This document shows positions 18,538 through 27,414 of a stretch of 64,000 nt of DNA, piece by piece (the stretch's first letter is position 1; each line of letters opens with the position of its first letter). The DNA comes from Nocardia abscessus NBRC 100374. Lineage in GTDB: Bacteria; Actinomycetota; Actinomycetes; Mycobacteriales; Mycobacteriaceae. The notes under the pieces were generated by a model. That model was not told the DNA's origin and made no database searches. It saw only the letters and a list, made by a program, of their open reading frames with translations. Location: contig NZ_BAFP01000123.1 in the NCBI RefSeq assembly GCF_000308455.1, forward strand, positions 62,001 to 126,000. The letters run 5' to 3'. A program made the translations under genes and the position numbers.

Positions 18538-18783
18538 ATGAGCGAACAGGACATCTTGGCGCGCATCAAGGAACTGGTCGACCAGGAGCACCAGCTGCGC
18601 TCGCAGGCCACCCACGGCGAATTGGACCCGAAGACCGAACGCCAGCGCCTGGCCGAACTCGAAGTGATGCTGGATCAGGCCTGGGACCTGCTCCGCCATC
18701 GCCGGGCGCGGATCGACCTGGGCCAATCCCCGGACGGGGTGCAGCCCAATTCGGTCTCGCAAGTCGAAGGCTACCTGCAGTAG
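18538..18783 (+). CDS. DUF2630 family protein
   Basis: 81-residue acidic, helical protein beginning MSEQDILARIKELVDQEHQL and ending in a conserved-looking tail (SQVEGYLQ). The LDQAWDLLRHRRARID segment matches the small DUF2630 family of actinobacteria. It has no known function. It sits 10 bases after the MocR gene and 8 bases before the FAD oxidoreductase, so the three may be co-transcribed. Confidence 0.85.
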   Translation: MSEQDILARIKELVDQEHQLRSQATHGELDPKTERQRLAELEVMLDQAWDLLRHRRARIDLGQSPDGVQPNSVSQVEGYLQ

Positions 18784-18791
18784 GCGCGGCG

Positions 18792-20228
18792 ATGTCGAGC
18801 ACAGCGACCGACTACGACGTCATCGTGATCGGTGGCGGGCCCGCGGGTGAGAACGCCGCCGCCTACGCCATCGCGGGCAGCGACCGCACGGCCGCCATCG
18901 TGGAGCGTGAACTCGTGGGCGGCGAATGCTCCTACTGGGCCTGCGTTCCGAGCAAAGCGCTGTTGCGACCGGGCCATGTCCTGTCGACCGCGCTGGCGAT
19001 GCCGGGTGTTTCGGCCAACGGTCTCGACGTCGAGGCGGTGCTGCGGCGGCGCGACGCCTTCGTGCACGACCACGACGATTCCGCGCAGGTCGACTGGGCC
19101 GGTGGCAATGGCATCGACGTCGTGCGCGGCACCGGCCGCCTGACCGGTGCGCGCACGGTGGAGGTCGACGGGCGGCAGCTGCGCGCCGGGCATGCCGTCG
19201 TGCTGGCCACCGGCACCACCGCGAACGTCCCCGACGTGCCGGGCCTGCGTTCGGCACTGCCGTGGACTTCGCGCGATGTCACCAATCTGCACGAGGTACC
19301 GCGCCGGGTCGCCGTGGTCGGCGGCGGCGTGGTGGCCGCCGAGGCGGCGACCTGGCTGGCCTCGCTCGGGGCCGAGGTCACCCTGCTGGTGCGCGGCTCG
19401 GCGCTGCTGGCCGCGGCCGAACCGTTCGCGCGCGATCGGGTGGCAGCGGCGCTGACCGACGCCGGCGTGCAAGTGCGCTTCGGTACCGCGCCCGCCGCCG
19501 TCGAGCGCCCGGCCACGAAGGACACCGGGGAAGGCTGGATCCACGGCGGCGCGGCCATGATCCGGCTGCGCGGTCCCGAAGGCGAGTCGGCTCTCGAGGT
19601 GGACGAGATCGTGGTGGCGGCCGGACGCGCGCCCGCCACGCAGGGACTCGGCCTGGACGCGGTCGGGCTGCCCGACGGGTACGTCGCGGTGGACGACCAC
19701 CTCACCGCGCGCGACGTCGAGGGCGAGTGGCTGTATGTGGTCGGCGACCTCAACCACCGCGCCGCGCTCACGCACATGGGCAAGTACCAGGGCCGGGTGT
19801 GCGGCGACGTGATCGCGGCGCGCGCCGAGGGCAGGCCGCTGGACGACCCGCGGTTCGTCGCGAGTTCCGACCACGGGAAAGTGCCGCAGGTGGTGTTCAC
19901 CGCGCCCGAGGTCGCCTCGGTCGGGCTGACGGAGGCCGCGGCCAGGGACGCGGGCCATCCGGTCGAGACCGTCGAACTCGACATCGCCGTGGCCGGGTCG
20001 GCGCTGTCCCGCGACGACTACGCCGGCCGCGCGAAGCTGGTGATCGACAGCGCGACCGACACGCTGCTGGGCGCGACCTTCGTCGGTCCCGAGGTGGGCG
20101 AGCAATTGCACGCGGCGACGATCGCGGTGGTCGGCGGGGTGCCGCTGTCCACGCTCTGGCACGCGGTGCCAGCCTTCCCGGCGGTCAGCGAGTTCTGGCT
20201 GCGACTGTTGGAGGCGCGCCGCTCGTAG
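18792..20228 (+). CDS. Class I pyridine nucleotide-disulfide oxidoreductase with GGECSYWACVPSK site
   Basis: 478 residues with the three domains of the glutathione reductase/lipoamide dehydrogenase/MerA group: FAD motif VIVIGGGPAGENAAAYA, redox site GGECSYWACVPSKALLRP (CxxxxC kept), NAD(P) motif VAVVGGGVVAAEAATWLAS, second FAD motif VVGDLN, and a dimerisation domain starting near VPQVVFTAPEVASVGL. The usual GGTCxNxGCxPSK is replaced by GGECSYWAC, and the C-terminal HPT/HAHPT His-Glu motif of lipoamide dehydrogenase is not evident. It is probably a quinone or other NADPH oxidoreductase rather than E3. Confidence 0.87.
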   Translation: MSSTATDYDVIVIGGGPAGENAAAYAIAGSDRTAAIVERELVGGECSYWACVPSKALLRPGHVLSTALAMPGVSANGLDVEAVLRRRDAFVHDHDDSAQVDWAGGNGIDVVRGTGRLTGARTVEVDGRQLRAGHAVVLATGTTANVPDVPGLRSALPWTSRDVTNLHEVPRRVAVVGGGVVAAEAATWLASLGAEVTLLVRGSALLAAAEPFARDRVAAALTDAGVQVRFGTAPAAVERPATKDTGEGWIHGGAAMIRLRGPEGESALEVDEIVVAAGRAPATQGLGLDAVGLPDGYVAVDDHLTARDVEGEWLYVVGDLNHRAALTHMGKYQGRVCGDVIAARAEGRPLDDPRFVASSDHGKVPQVVFTAPEVASVGLTEAAARDAGHPVETVELDIAVAGSALSRDDYAGRAKLVIDSATDTLLGATFVGPEVGEQLHAATIAVVGGVPLSTLWHAVPAFPAVSEFWLRLLEARRS

Positions 20229-20241
20229 CTACCATTTGTAG

Positions 20242-21750
20242 ATGGTGGCAACAACGGATATCGCGACCGCCGACGGAGTCGTCCGCGGCCGTCGGGGCCG
20301 CCGCGTACTGCGCTGGCGGTCCATTCCCTACGCGGCTCCTCCGATCGGGGACCTGCGATTTCGCGCTCCCCAGCCGGTCGAACCGTGGTCCGGCGTTCGG
20401 GCGGCGACGGAATTCACCTCCGCGGCGATGCAGCATCGCTCCGGGGCGCGGATCGGGCCGCGCGCCTACCAGCCGACCAGCGAGGACGCTCTGACACTGA
20501 ATGTCACCGCGCCCGCGACCGCGGCGGCGGGCCCGCGACCGGTGCTGGTCTTCATCCACGGCGGCGGCTACCTGATCGGGACCTCGGCGCTCGGGCTGTA
20601 TTCCGGCGCGCGGCTGGCGGTGCGCGGTGACGTTGTGGTGGTGTCGCTGAACTACCGGTTGGGCGCGTTCGGCTATGTCGACTTCAGTGAGTTCGGTACC
20701 GCCGAGCATCCGTTCGACGCGAACCTCGGATTGCGTGATCAGCTCGCCGCCCTGAAGTGGGTGCAGACCAACATCGCGGCCTTCGGCGGTGACCCTGGCA
20801 ACGTGACGATCTTCGGCGAGTCGGCGGGCGCGCACGCAGTGCTCGGTCTGCTGGCCACCCCGGCGGCCGAGGGCCTGTTCCACCGGGCGATCTCGCAGAG
20901 CCCGCCCGCCGACTGGGCGATGACCGCTGAGGAGGCACGCGGCTTCGCGCGCCGCTGTGTCGCCGCGCTGGGCGCCACGCCGGACACCGCGCACACCGCG
21001 CTGCGCACCGCGGCTCCCAACGACATCCGCCGCGCCGTCGACCGCACCATCGCCCAGTTGCTGCGGGAACAGCCGGGCGTCTTCCCCGCCTGTCCGGTCG
21101 TGGACGGCGAGTTCCTGCCGCGCTCCCCCGTCGACGCGATCAGCGACGGCTCCGCCCACCGGGTTCCGCTGATCATCGGCACGAACCGGGACGAAGGCAC
21201 GCTCTTCGCCAGGTTCGCCGACGAACTGCCCACCACGCCGCGGCGGCTGCGCTCCGCGCTCGGCCACTCCACCGAGGCCGAATCCCGGATCGCCGCGGCC
21301 TATCCCGGTTATCCCCAGCCGAAGGCCGCGGTGCAGGCGGGCGGCGACTACACCTTCTGGCGTCCTTCGCTGACCGTCATGGAGGGCCACAGCAGGCACG
21401 CGCCCACCTACGCCTATCGATACGACTACGCCCCACGCGCCCTGCATCTGGCCGGGCTCGGCGCCACGCACGCCACCGATCTCATCGCGGTCTTCGGCGT
21501 CGGCGACACCCCGATCGGCCGTGCCGTCACCGCCGCGGGCGGACGGCGCGGACTACGCGCGGTCACCGACCAGTTCCAGAACAATTGGCTGGCTTTCGCG
21601 CGCACCGGCGCTCCGCTGCCGTCCTGGCCCGCCTATACGGAGGCCCGCAGGTCCACGCTGATCATCGACTACCCGACTCGGGTGGAACACGATCCGGACC
21701 GGGCCAAACGACTCGCCTGGCAAGGCGTGCGGGTTCCCACGGTGACCTGA
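20242..21750 (+). CDS. Type-B carboxylesterase/lipase family protein
   Basis: 502 residues. Signatures are the EDALTLNVTAP segment (type-B ED(C)LYLNV region), the oxyanion hole FIHGGGYLIG, and the nucleophile elbow TIFGESAGAHAV with catalytic Ser. The triad Glu lies in IGTNRDEGTLF and the His probably in the LGATHATD segment. It hydrolyses carboxylic esters with broad specificity. No signal peptide is seen, so it is cytosolic. It follows the oxidoreductase by 13 bases. Confidence 0.92.
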   Translation: MVATTDIATADGVVRGRRGRRVLRWRSIPYAAPPIGDLRFRAPQPVEPWSGVRAATEFTSAAMQHRSGARIGPRAYQPTSEDALTLNVTAPATAAAGPRPVLVFIHGGGYLIGTSALGLYSGARLAVRGDVVVVSLNYRLGAFGYVDFSEFGTAEHPFDANLGLRDQLAALKWVQTNIAAFGGDPGNVTIFGESAGAHAVLGLLATPAAEGLFHRAISQSPPADWAMTAEEARGFARRCVAALGATPDTAHTALRTAAPNDIRRAVDRTIAQLLREQPGVFPACPVVDGEFLPRSPVDAISDGSAHRVPLIIGTNRDEGTLFARFADELPTTPRRLRSALGHSTEAESRIAAAYPGYPQPKAAVQAGGDYTFWRPSLTVMEGHSRHAPTYAYRYDYAPRALHLAGLGATHATDLIAVFGVGDTPIGRAVTAAGGRRGLRAVTDQFQNNWLAFARTGAPLPSWPAYTEARRSTLIIDYPTRVEHDPDRAKRLAWQGVRVPTVT

Positions 21751-21759
21751 GACGGGCGG

Positions 21760-22629
21760 CTACTTCAGCAACCGCGACATCCGCCGGTCGGCGAGGATCT
21801 TGCCGCCGGTCTGACAGGTGGCGCAGTACTGGAACGACCGCTCGGCGTAGGCGACCTCGCGGACCGTGTCGCCGCAGACCGGACAGGCCAGCCCGGTCCG
21901 GGCGTGCACCCGCATGCCCGAGCGCTTCTCGCCCTTCAGGCGGGCGGCGTCCTGGCCGACCGAGCGGCCTACCGCGTCGGTGAGCACGGCACGCATGGCG
22001 GTGTAGAGCTCGGCCACCTTGTCGGCGGGCAGGGTCTTCGTGTTCGCGAACGGCGAGATCCGCGCGGTGTGCAGGATCTCGTCGGAATACGCGTTGCCGA
22101 CGCCTGCCAGCAGCGTCTGGTCGACCAGCGCGGTTTTGATCCGCTGCGAAGTGCCGTCCAGGAGGTCGGCGAACTGCGCCTCCGTCACTTCCAGCGCGTC
22201 GGGACCGAGCCGGGCGATACCGGGCACCGCCTTCGGATCCTCCACCACGTACACCGCCAACCGCTTCTTGGTGCCCGCCTCGGTCAGGTCGAACGCGGGC
22301 GTCGCCCCTTCCGGCGTGAAGAAATGCACCCGCAATGCCAGCGGGCTCTTGCCGCCCGGCTTGGGCGGCGTCGGGCTCGGCTCATCGATCCAGCGCAGCC
22401 ATCCGCCGCGCGACAGATGCGTGACGAGCCACAGCCCATCGCATTCCATTCCGAGGAATTTGCCCCAGCGTCCCCCACCGGTGACGTCTCGGCCGGACAG
22501 CGCGGTCACGGGAGGCTCGAAGGTCTTGACGGCGCTCAGCGCGGCCACGTCGACGCGGCCTACCACGGCGCCGACCGCATGCTCCCGCAGGAACTGCGCC
22601 AACGCCTCCACTTCCGGTAGCTCTGGCAC
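21760..22629 (-). CDS. Fpg/Nei family DNA glycosylase/AP lyase
   Basis: 289 residues. GTG 22629 places Pro2 (after fMet removal, the catalytic Pro1) directly in PELPEVEALAQFL, the defining N-terminus. Other parts are the H2TH domain (DALEVTEAQFADLL...LLAGVGNAYSDEILHTARISP) and a C-terminal zinc finger with CxxC and CATC pairs around residues 250-275 (ACPVCGDTVREVAYAERS). It excises oxidised bases and nicks by beta/delta-elimination. It is convergent with the carboxylesterase. Nei versus Fpg specificity is not decided by sequence alone. Confidence 0.93.
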   Translation of the reverse strand: MPELPEVEALAQFLREHAVGAVVGRVDVAALSAVKTFEPPVTALSGRDVTGGGRWGKFLGMECDGLWLVTHLSRGGWLRWIDEPSPTPPKPGGKSPLALRVHFFTPEGATPAFDLTEAGTKKRLAVYVVEDPKAVPGIARLGPDALEVTEAQFADLLDGTSQRIKTALVDQTLLAGVGNAYSDEILHTARISPFANTKTLPADKVAELYTAMRAVLTDAVGRSVGQDAARLKGEKRSGMRVHARTGLACPVCGDTVREVAYAERSFQYCATCQTGGKILADRRMSRLLK

Positions 22630-22689
22630 GGGGACCAGACTACCCAGCCCGGCCGACAACCTCCCGGTTCTCGCGTGCCGCCGGGCGGC

Positions 22690-23433
22690 TCACCCGCCGC
22701 GGCGCAGCAGGTAGATGTCCATGATCCAGCCCTTGCGCTCGCGCAGCTCGGCGCGGCGGCGGACGATCAGCTCCCGCACCGCGGGCAGCGGCCCCTCGAT
22801 CAGCGTCTCGTCCGGCATACCGAGGTAGGCGCCCCACCAGATGTGCACGTCCTCGTCCGCGATCGCCGTGAAAGAGCACTCGCCGTCCAGCATCACCAGC
22901 GCGTTCTCCGCGCCGAGCCCCTCCTCGCGCAGGCGGCGGCCGGTGGTGATGCACACCGGTTCACCGATTCCGTGCAGCACGATCCGATGCCGCGCGGCCA
23001 GCGCCTGGGCGCTGGTGATTCCGGGAACGACCTCGTGCTCGAAGTGCGCCACGCCCCGGGCGAGCACCCGTTCGACCATGCGCAGCGTGCTGTCGTACAG
23101 CGCGGGATCGCCCCAGACCAGGATGCCGCCGACGCCCTCGGCCGCGGCGAACGCCGACTCCAGCAGCGCCGACCGGCGATCGTGCCAGTCGTCGACCACG
23201 TCCAGGTAGTCGGCGGGCGTCCGGTCGCGCGGCGGGTCGGCGATCGGCACGATCCGGTACGGCCGGTCCATGTGCGCGTCGAGGATCGCGGTCCGCACGT
23301 CGACCAGTTCCCGCTTGGCCTCGCCCTTGCCGATCACGAAGAACGTCTCGACCTGGCGCATCGCCTTGATCGCCTGCACGGTGACCTGGTCGGGATCACC
23401 GGCGCCGATGCCGATCACGTAGAGCTTGCGCAT
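22690..23433 (-). CDS. cobF: Precorrin-6A synthase (deacetylating), CobF
   Basis: 247-residue SAM-dependent tetrapyrrole methylase of the aerobic cobalamin pathway; it methylates C1 of precorrin-5 with loss of the acetyl group. Seen: N-terminal GIGAGDPDQVTVQAIKAM, the VWGDPALYDST motif, and VVPGITSAQALAARH. Start ATG 23433 gives MRKLYVIGIGAG. It stands apart from other cob genes here, between a DNA glycosylase and thyA. M. tuberculosis is known to have lost cobF, so an intact copy suggests a complete aerobic pathway in this organism. Confidence 0.92.
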   Translation of the reverse strand: MRKLYVIGIGAGDPDQVTVQAIKAMRQVETFFVIGKGEAKRELVDVRTAILDAHMDRPYRIVPIADPPRDRTPADYLDVVDDWHDRRSALLESAFAAAEGVGGILVWGDPALYDSTLRMVERVLARGVAHFEHEVVPGITSAQALAARHRIVLHGIGEPVCITTGRRLREEGLGAENALVMLDGECSFTAIADEDVHIWWGAYLGMPDETLIEGPLPAVRELIVRRRAELRERKGWIMDIYLLRRGG

Positions 23434-23542
23434 GGGCTCGAGCTTGCCAGGTGGGCGGTGGACCACAGGGGCCGGGCGGCGCGGGGACGCGGCCGATCCG
23501 GCTCGCCGAGCCCGCCGAGGGCGAAGACTAGAGTGGCGAGGC

Positions 23543-24370
23543 GTGGCTCATGACGCGCTCGATCCGGCTCTCGCCCCAGACACCCAGTACGAAGACCTGC
23601 TGCGGCTGGTACTGGCTTCCGGCACGGAGAAAGCCGATCGCACCGGGACGGGAACCCGCAGCATCTTCGGTCACCAGTTGCGCTACGACCTCTCGGCTGG
23701 GTTTCCGCTGATCACCACGAAGAAAGTCCACCTGAAGTCGATCGTCTACGAGTTGCTGTGGTTCCTGCGCGGCGACTCCAACATCGGCTGGCTGCGCGAC
23801 CACGGCGTGTCCATCTGGGACGAATGGGCCGACGCGAACGGCGAACTCGGGCCGGTCTACGGCGTGCAGTGGCGGTCCTGGCCGACGCCGGACGGTACCC
23901 ACATCGACCAGATCTCCCAGGTGCTGCAGACCCTGCGCACCGACCCCGACTCCCGGCGCATCATCGTCTCCGCGTGGAACGTGGCCGACCTGGACAAGAT
24001 GGCGCTGGCGCCCTGCCACGCGTTCTTCCAGTTCTACGTCGCCGACGGCAAGCTGTCCTGCCAGCTCTACCAGCGCAGCGCCGACCTGTTCCTGGGCGTG
24101 CCGTTCAATATCGCCAGCTACGCGCTGCTGACCCACATGGTCGCCCAGCAGGCCGAGCTGACGCCGGGCGACTTCATCTGGACCGGGGGCGACTGCCACG
24201 TCTACGACAACCATCTCGACCAGGTCGCCGAGCAGCTGAGCCGCGACCCCTACCCGTTCCCCACGTTGCGGCTGCGTCCCGCGCCGACGCTGTTCGACTA
24301 CCGCTACGAAGACGTGGAAGTGGTCGACTACCGGCATCACCCGGCCATCAAAGCTCCGGTGGCGGTGTGA
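23543..24370 (+). CDS. thyA: Thymidylate synthase
   Basis: Methylates dUMP to dTMP using methylene-tetrahydrofolate. 275 residues with RTGTGTRSIFG, FPLITTKKVHLKSI, the active-site Cys in LAPCHAFFQFYV, QRSADLFLGVPFNIASYALL and the C-terminal substrate-closing tail ending APVAV. GTG 23543 matches the family N-terminus; upstream in-frame sequence is non-homologous. It overlaps folA by 4 bases (GTGA), coupling dTMP synthesis to dihydrofolate recycling. Confidence 0.97.
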   Translation: MAHDALDPALAPDTQYEDLLRLVLASGTEKADRTGTGTRSIFGHQLRYDLSAGFPLITTKKVHLKSIVYELLWFLRGDSNIGWLRDHGVSIWDEWADANGELGPVYGVQWRSWPTPDGTHIDQISQVLQTLRTDPDSRRIIVSAWNVADLDKMALAPCHAFFQFYVADGKLSCQLYQRSADLFLGVPFNIASYALLTHMVAQQAELTPGDFIWTGGDCHVYDNHLDQVAEQLSRDPYPFPTLRLRPAPTLFDYRYEDVEVVDYRHHPAIKAPVAV

Positions 24371-24873
24371 GCGAGAGCCGCACGATCGGATTGATCTGGG
24401 CGCAGACCCTGGACGGGGTGATCGGGTTGCGCAACACCATCCCGTGGCGGTTGCCCGAGGACATGGCGCAGTTCAAGGACGTCACCTGGGGTCACAGCGT
24501 GGTGATGGGCCGCAAGACCTGGGATTCGCTGCCGCCGCGGTTCCGGCCGCTGGCCGGGCGGCGCAATATCGTGGTGACCAGGCAGCCCGACTGGTCGGCC
24601 GAAGGCGCCGAGCGTGCGGCGTCGGTGTCCGAGGCGCTGGCCCGGTGTGCCCCGCACACCGTCTGGGTCGCCGGTGGCGGCGAGATCTACCGCGCCGCGC
24701 TGGAATTCGCGACCGACCTGCGCGTCACCGAGATCGACGCCGCGGTCGAGGGCGACGCCTTCGCGCCGCCGATCGGGCCGCAGTGGCGACCGGACGACCC
24801 GGAGCCCTGGCGGACCTCGGCCACCGGTCTGCGGTTCCGCATCCGGCACTATGTCCGCGAGCACACCGCCTGA
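24367..24873 (+). CDS. folA: Dihydrofolate reductase
   Basis: 168-residue NADPH-dependent enzyme regenerating tetrahydrofolate; target of trimethoprim. Motifs are IWAQTLDGVIGLRNTIPWRLPEDM (catalytic acid Asp/Glu region and substrate loop), VVMGRKTWDSLP, and VWVAGGGEIYRAAL for NADPH. GTG at 24367 overlaps the thyA stop codon, so translation is coupled. The gene ends before a small CGCCGC-GCGGCG hairpin at 24915-24931. Confidence 0.97.
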   Translation: MSESRTIGLIWAQTLDGVIGLRNTIPWRLPEDMAQFKDVTWGHSVVMGRKTWDSLPPRFRPLAGRRNIVVTRQPDWSAEGAERAASVSEALARCAPHTVWVAGGGEIYRAALEFATDLRVTEIDAAVEGDAFAPPIGPQWRPDDPEPWRTSATGLRFRIRHYVREHTA

Positions 24874-24914
24874 CTCGTGCACCGATCTACGCCACGCCGC
24901 GTGCACCCTGTGAA

Positions 24915-24931
24915 CGCCGCCCCCAGCGGCG
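24915..24931 (+). terminator. Weak hairpin after thyA-folA
   Basis: CGCCGC (24915-24920), spacer CCCCA, GCGGCG (24926-24931), 40 bases after the folA stop. The stem is short and has no U tract, so it may end the thyA-folA transcript but is not proven. Confidence 0.35.
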
Positions 24932-25072
24932 GGGCAGGTGAAACCCGGCCCGCGCGGCGGCCGAGTCGGGCATACTCCTCGTTATGCGGCGATCGGACCT
25001 GTCTCCGGTCGCGCGCCTCGAGCCGTTGCCACCAGCCCGGCATCGGCTGTGGTGATCTGCGAAAGGCGGCCC

Positions 25073-25399
25073 ATGGAAAAGAAATCGCTGACTGCGGTAG
25101 CGCGCCAGCAGCTGAAGCTGGCAGCCGTCGCCACGAGCGGACGCAGTTCACAGACAATCTATGGCGGCCATGCGCACACGCTGCGGCAGACGGTGGTCGG
25201 CCTGACGGCGGGGCAGAGCCTGGCCGAGCACGACAACGCGGGCGAGGCGACCTTGCTGGTGCTCAGCGGCACCCTGATCCTGATCAGCGGCGCCAACGAG
25301 TGGAAGGGCTCCGCGGGCGACCTGATCGTGGTGCCCAAGGCACGCCACAGCGTCAAGGCGATCGACGACGTCGCGTTCCTGCTGACCGTGGCGATGTAG
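25073..25399 (+). CDS. Small cupin-domain protein
   Basis: 108 residues forming one cupin barrel. Motif 1 is AEHDNAGEATLLVLSGT, with a His/Glu pattern, and motif 2 is GDLIVVPKARHSVKAI, with a His. One metal-ligand position of motif 1 is only partly conserved. Many such proteins buffer or sense small ligands; no specific substrate is readable. ATG 25073 has a GAAAGGCGG ribosome binding site. It lies 57 bases before DyP and may share its transcript. Confidence 0.82.
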   Translation: MEKKSLTAVARQQLKLAAVATSGRSSQTIYGGHAHTLRQTVVGLTAGQSLAEHDNAGEATLLVLSGTLILISGANEWKGSAGDLIVVPKARHSVKAIDDVAFLLTVAM

Positions 25400-25456
25400 T
25401 CGCCACGGCGCGGGTCCGCGCCGCGGCCGGACCGGCCGGGCGTTATGGTGTCGATC

Positions 25457-26515
25457 ATGGGTGAGCCGCAGCCGATCCTCGAACCGCTCACGCCGTCGGC
25501 GATCTTCTTGGTCGCTACGATCGACGAGGGTGGCGAGGCAGCGGTCCGCGACCTGCTCGCCGACATCACCGGCCTGCGCCGTTCGGTGGGCTTTCGCCTG
25601 CCGGGAGCGAACCTGACCTGCGTCACGTCGATCGGCTCCGACGCATGGGACCGCCTCTTCGCCGGGCCGAAACCCGCTGAGCTGCATCCGTTCCCGGGTT
25701 ACGTGGGCGCACGCCACACCGCGCCCGCGACACCGGGCGACCTACTGTTCCACCTCAAGTCCGAGGTGCAGGACGCCTGTTTCGAACTGGCCATGGCCAT
25801 CGCCGACCGGCTCGCGGGCGCGGCAACGATCGTGGACGAGACCGTCGGCTTCCGCTACTTCGAGCAGCGCGACCTGCTCGGCTTCGTGGACGGCACCGAG
25901 AACCCGGAGGGCCGCGCGGCCGCCGCGGCCGCGCTGGTGGGCGAGGAAGACCCGCAGTTCACCGGTGGCAGTTACGTCATCGTGCAGAAGTACACCCATC
26001 CGCTGACCGACTGGCGGGCGCTGTCGGTCGAGGAGCAGGAGCGGGTGATCGGCCGCACCAAGCTGGACGATTTCGAACTTCCCGACGAGATCAAGCCCGC
26101 CGACTCGCACGTCGAGGTCAACACGCTGATCGATCCGGACGGCACGGAACACCAGATCCTGCGCGGCAACATGCCCTTCGGCAGCGTGCGCGACGGCGTG
26201 TTCGGCACCTACTACATCGCCTACGCGGCCACGCCGAGCGTCACCGAACGCATGCTCACCCGCATGTTCCTCGGCACCGACGAGGCCGCCTACGACCGCA
26301 TCCTGGATTTCTCCGTCGCCCTCACCGGCACCTCGTTCTTCGCACCCACCGTCGATTTCCTCGACGATCTGCCGCCTGCGCCGTCGGAAACGGCGGAACC
26401 CGCGGTGTCCGTGGACACCGACGGCGCCGGTCCCGCGGATCTGCCCGCAACAGCCGCGCCCGCGGGCGACGGTGCCCTCGCTATCGGCTCGTTGAAAAGG
26501 AGCACCCGGTTATGA
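25457..26515 (+). CDS. Dye-decolorizing peroxidase (DyP, class B), encapsulin cargo
   Basis: 352-residue haem peroxidase. It has the DyP signature GFVDGTENP (catalytic Asp), the proximal His in PADSHVEVN, and distal Arg in QILRGNMPFG. The last ~45 residues are an Ala/Pro-rich linker ending in DGALAIGSLKRSTRL (about 338-352), matching the encapsulin targeting peptide consensus (DGSLGIGSLK type). The DyP is therefore predicted to be packaged in the shell encoded by the next gene, which overlaps by 4 bases (ATGA). ATG 25445 is an alternative; 25457 (MGEPQPILEP) matches family N-termini better. Confidence 0.95.
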   Translation: MGEPQPILEPLTPSAIFLVATIDEGGEAAVRDLLADITGLRRSVGFRLPGANLTCVTSIGSDAWDRLFAGPKPAELHPFPGYVGARHTAPATPGDLLFHLKSEVQDACFELAMAIADRLAGAATIVDETVGFRYFEQRDLLGFVDGTENPEGRAAAAAALVGEEDPQFTGGSYVIVQKYTHPLTDWRALSVEEQERVIGRTKLDDFELPDEIKPADSHVEVNTLIDPDGTEHQILRGNMPFGSVRDGVFGTYYIAYAATPSVTERMLTRMFLGTDEAAYDRILDFSVALTGTSFFAPTVDFLDDLPPAPSETAEPAVSVDTDGAGPADLPATAAPAGDGALAIGSLKRSTRL

Positions 26516-27312
26516 ACAACCTCCATCGCGAACTGGCGCCGATCACCGCCGAGGCGTGGGCGGCCATCGAGGAGGAGGCGACGCGCACCTTCAAGCGGCA
26601 CATCGCAGGCCGGCGCGTCGTCGACCTGTCCGGCCCGCACGGCATCGATTACTCCGCCGTGGGCACGGGGCACACCACGGCGATCGACTCGCCCGACGCC
26701 GGGGTGTTCGCCCGCCAAAGGGTGGTCGCGCCGCTGGTCGAACTGCGTGTGCCGTTCACGCTCTCCCGCGAGGAACTCGACAATGTGGAGCGCGGCGCCC
26801 AGGACGCCGACCTGGACCCGGTGAAGGACGCCGCCAAGAAGATCGCGTTCGCCGAGGACCGCGCGATCTTCGAGGGGTACCCGGCCGCGCACATCACCGG
26901 CATCCGCGCCAGTTCGTCCAACGAGCCGATCACGCTGCCCGGCGACACCCGGCTGGTACCCGAGGCGATCGCGCAGGCGCTCAGCGCGCTGCGGCTGGCC
27001 GGTGTCGACGGGCCGTACTCGGTGCTGCTCAGCGCCGAACTGTTCACGGCGGTGAGCGAGACCTCTGACCACGGCCACATGATCCGCACGCACATCGAGC
27101 GCCTGATCCCGGAAGGCGAGATCATCTGGGCGCCCGCCATCGACGGCGCGATCGTGCTCACCACCCGCGGCGGCGATTTCGATCTGCGTATCGGCCAGGA
27201 CCTGTCCATCGGCTACCTGTCGCACGACAGCACGTCGGTCCAGCTGTACTTCCAGCAGAGCCTGACGTTCCTGGTGTACACCGCCGAGGCCGCGGTCCCG
27301 CTGAACGTCTGA
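26512..27312 (+). CDS. Encapsulin nanocompartment shell protein (family 1)
   Basis: 266 residues, HK97-fold shell protein related to linocin/CFP29. Characteristic pieces include the N-terminal MNNLHRELAPITAEAWAAIE that binds cargo peptides on the shell interior, a GPHGIDYSAVGTG turn, and the C-terminal QQSLTFLVYTAEAAVPLNV. Sixty copies are expected in a T=1 shell. Its start overlaps the DyP stop (ATGA), giving coupled cargo and shell synthesis. A dyad at 27332-27357 follows the stop. Confidence 0.96.
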   Translation: MNNLHRELAPITAEAWAAIEEEATRTFKRHIAGRRVVDLSGPHGIDYSAVGTGHTTAIDSPDAGVFARQRVVAPLVELRVPFTLSREELDNVERGAQDADLDPVKDAAKKIAFAEDRAIFEGYPAAHITGIRASSSNEPITLPGDTRLVPEAIAQALSALRLAGVDGPYSVLLSAELFTAVSETSDHGHMIRTHIERLIPEGEIIWAPAIDGAIVLTTRGGDFDLRIGQDLSIGYLSHDSTSVQLYFQQSLTFLVYTAEAAVPLNV

Positions 27313-27331
27313 GCACCGCCGACGCATCGGC

Positions 27332-27357
27332 CACATCTGGGAAAACCGCCAGGTGTG
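27332..27357 (+). terminator. Hairpin after the DyP-encapsulin operon
   Basis: CACATCTGG (27332-27340) pairs with CCAGGTGTG (27349-27357), 9 bp with one G-U, around an 8-base GAAAACCG loop, 19 bases after the encapsulin stop. It is a likely operon terminator. Confidence 0.5.
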
Positions 27358-27414
27358 CGCCGGTGCGCGACGCGGTAGCCTGAGCCGGAAATGCGCCCGA
27401 GGCAGGTAGGTGAG

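Noticed and set aside
23434..23542. Cobalamin riboswitch between cobF and thyA
   Set aside because: The 109-base gap is too short and lacks the B12-box consensus.
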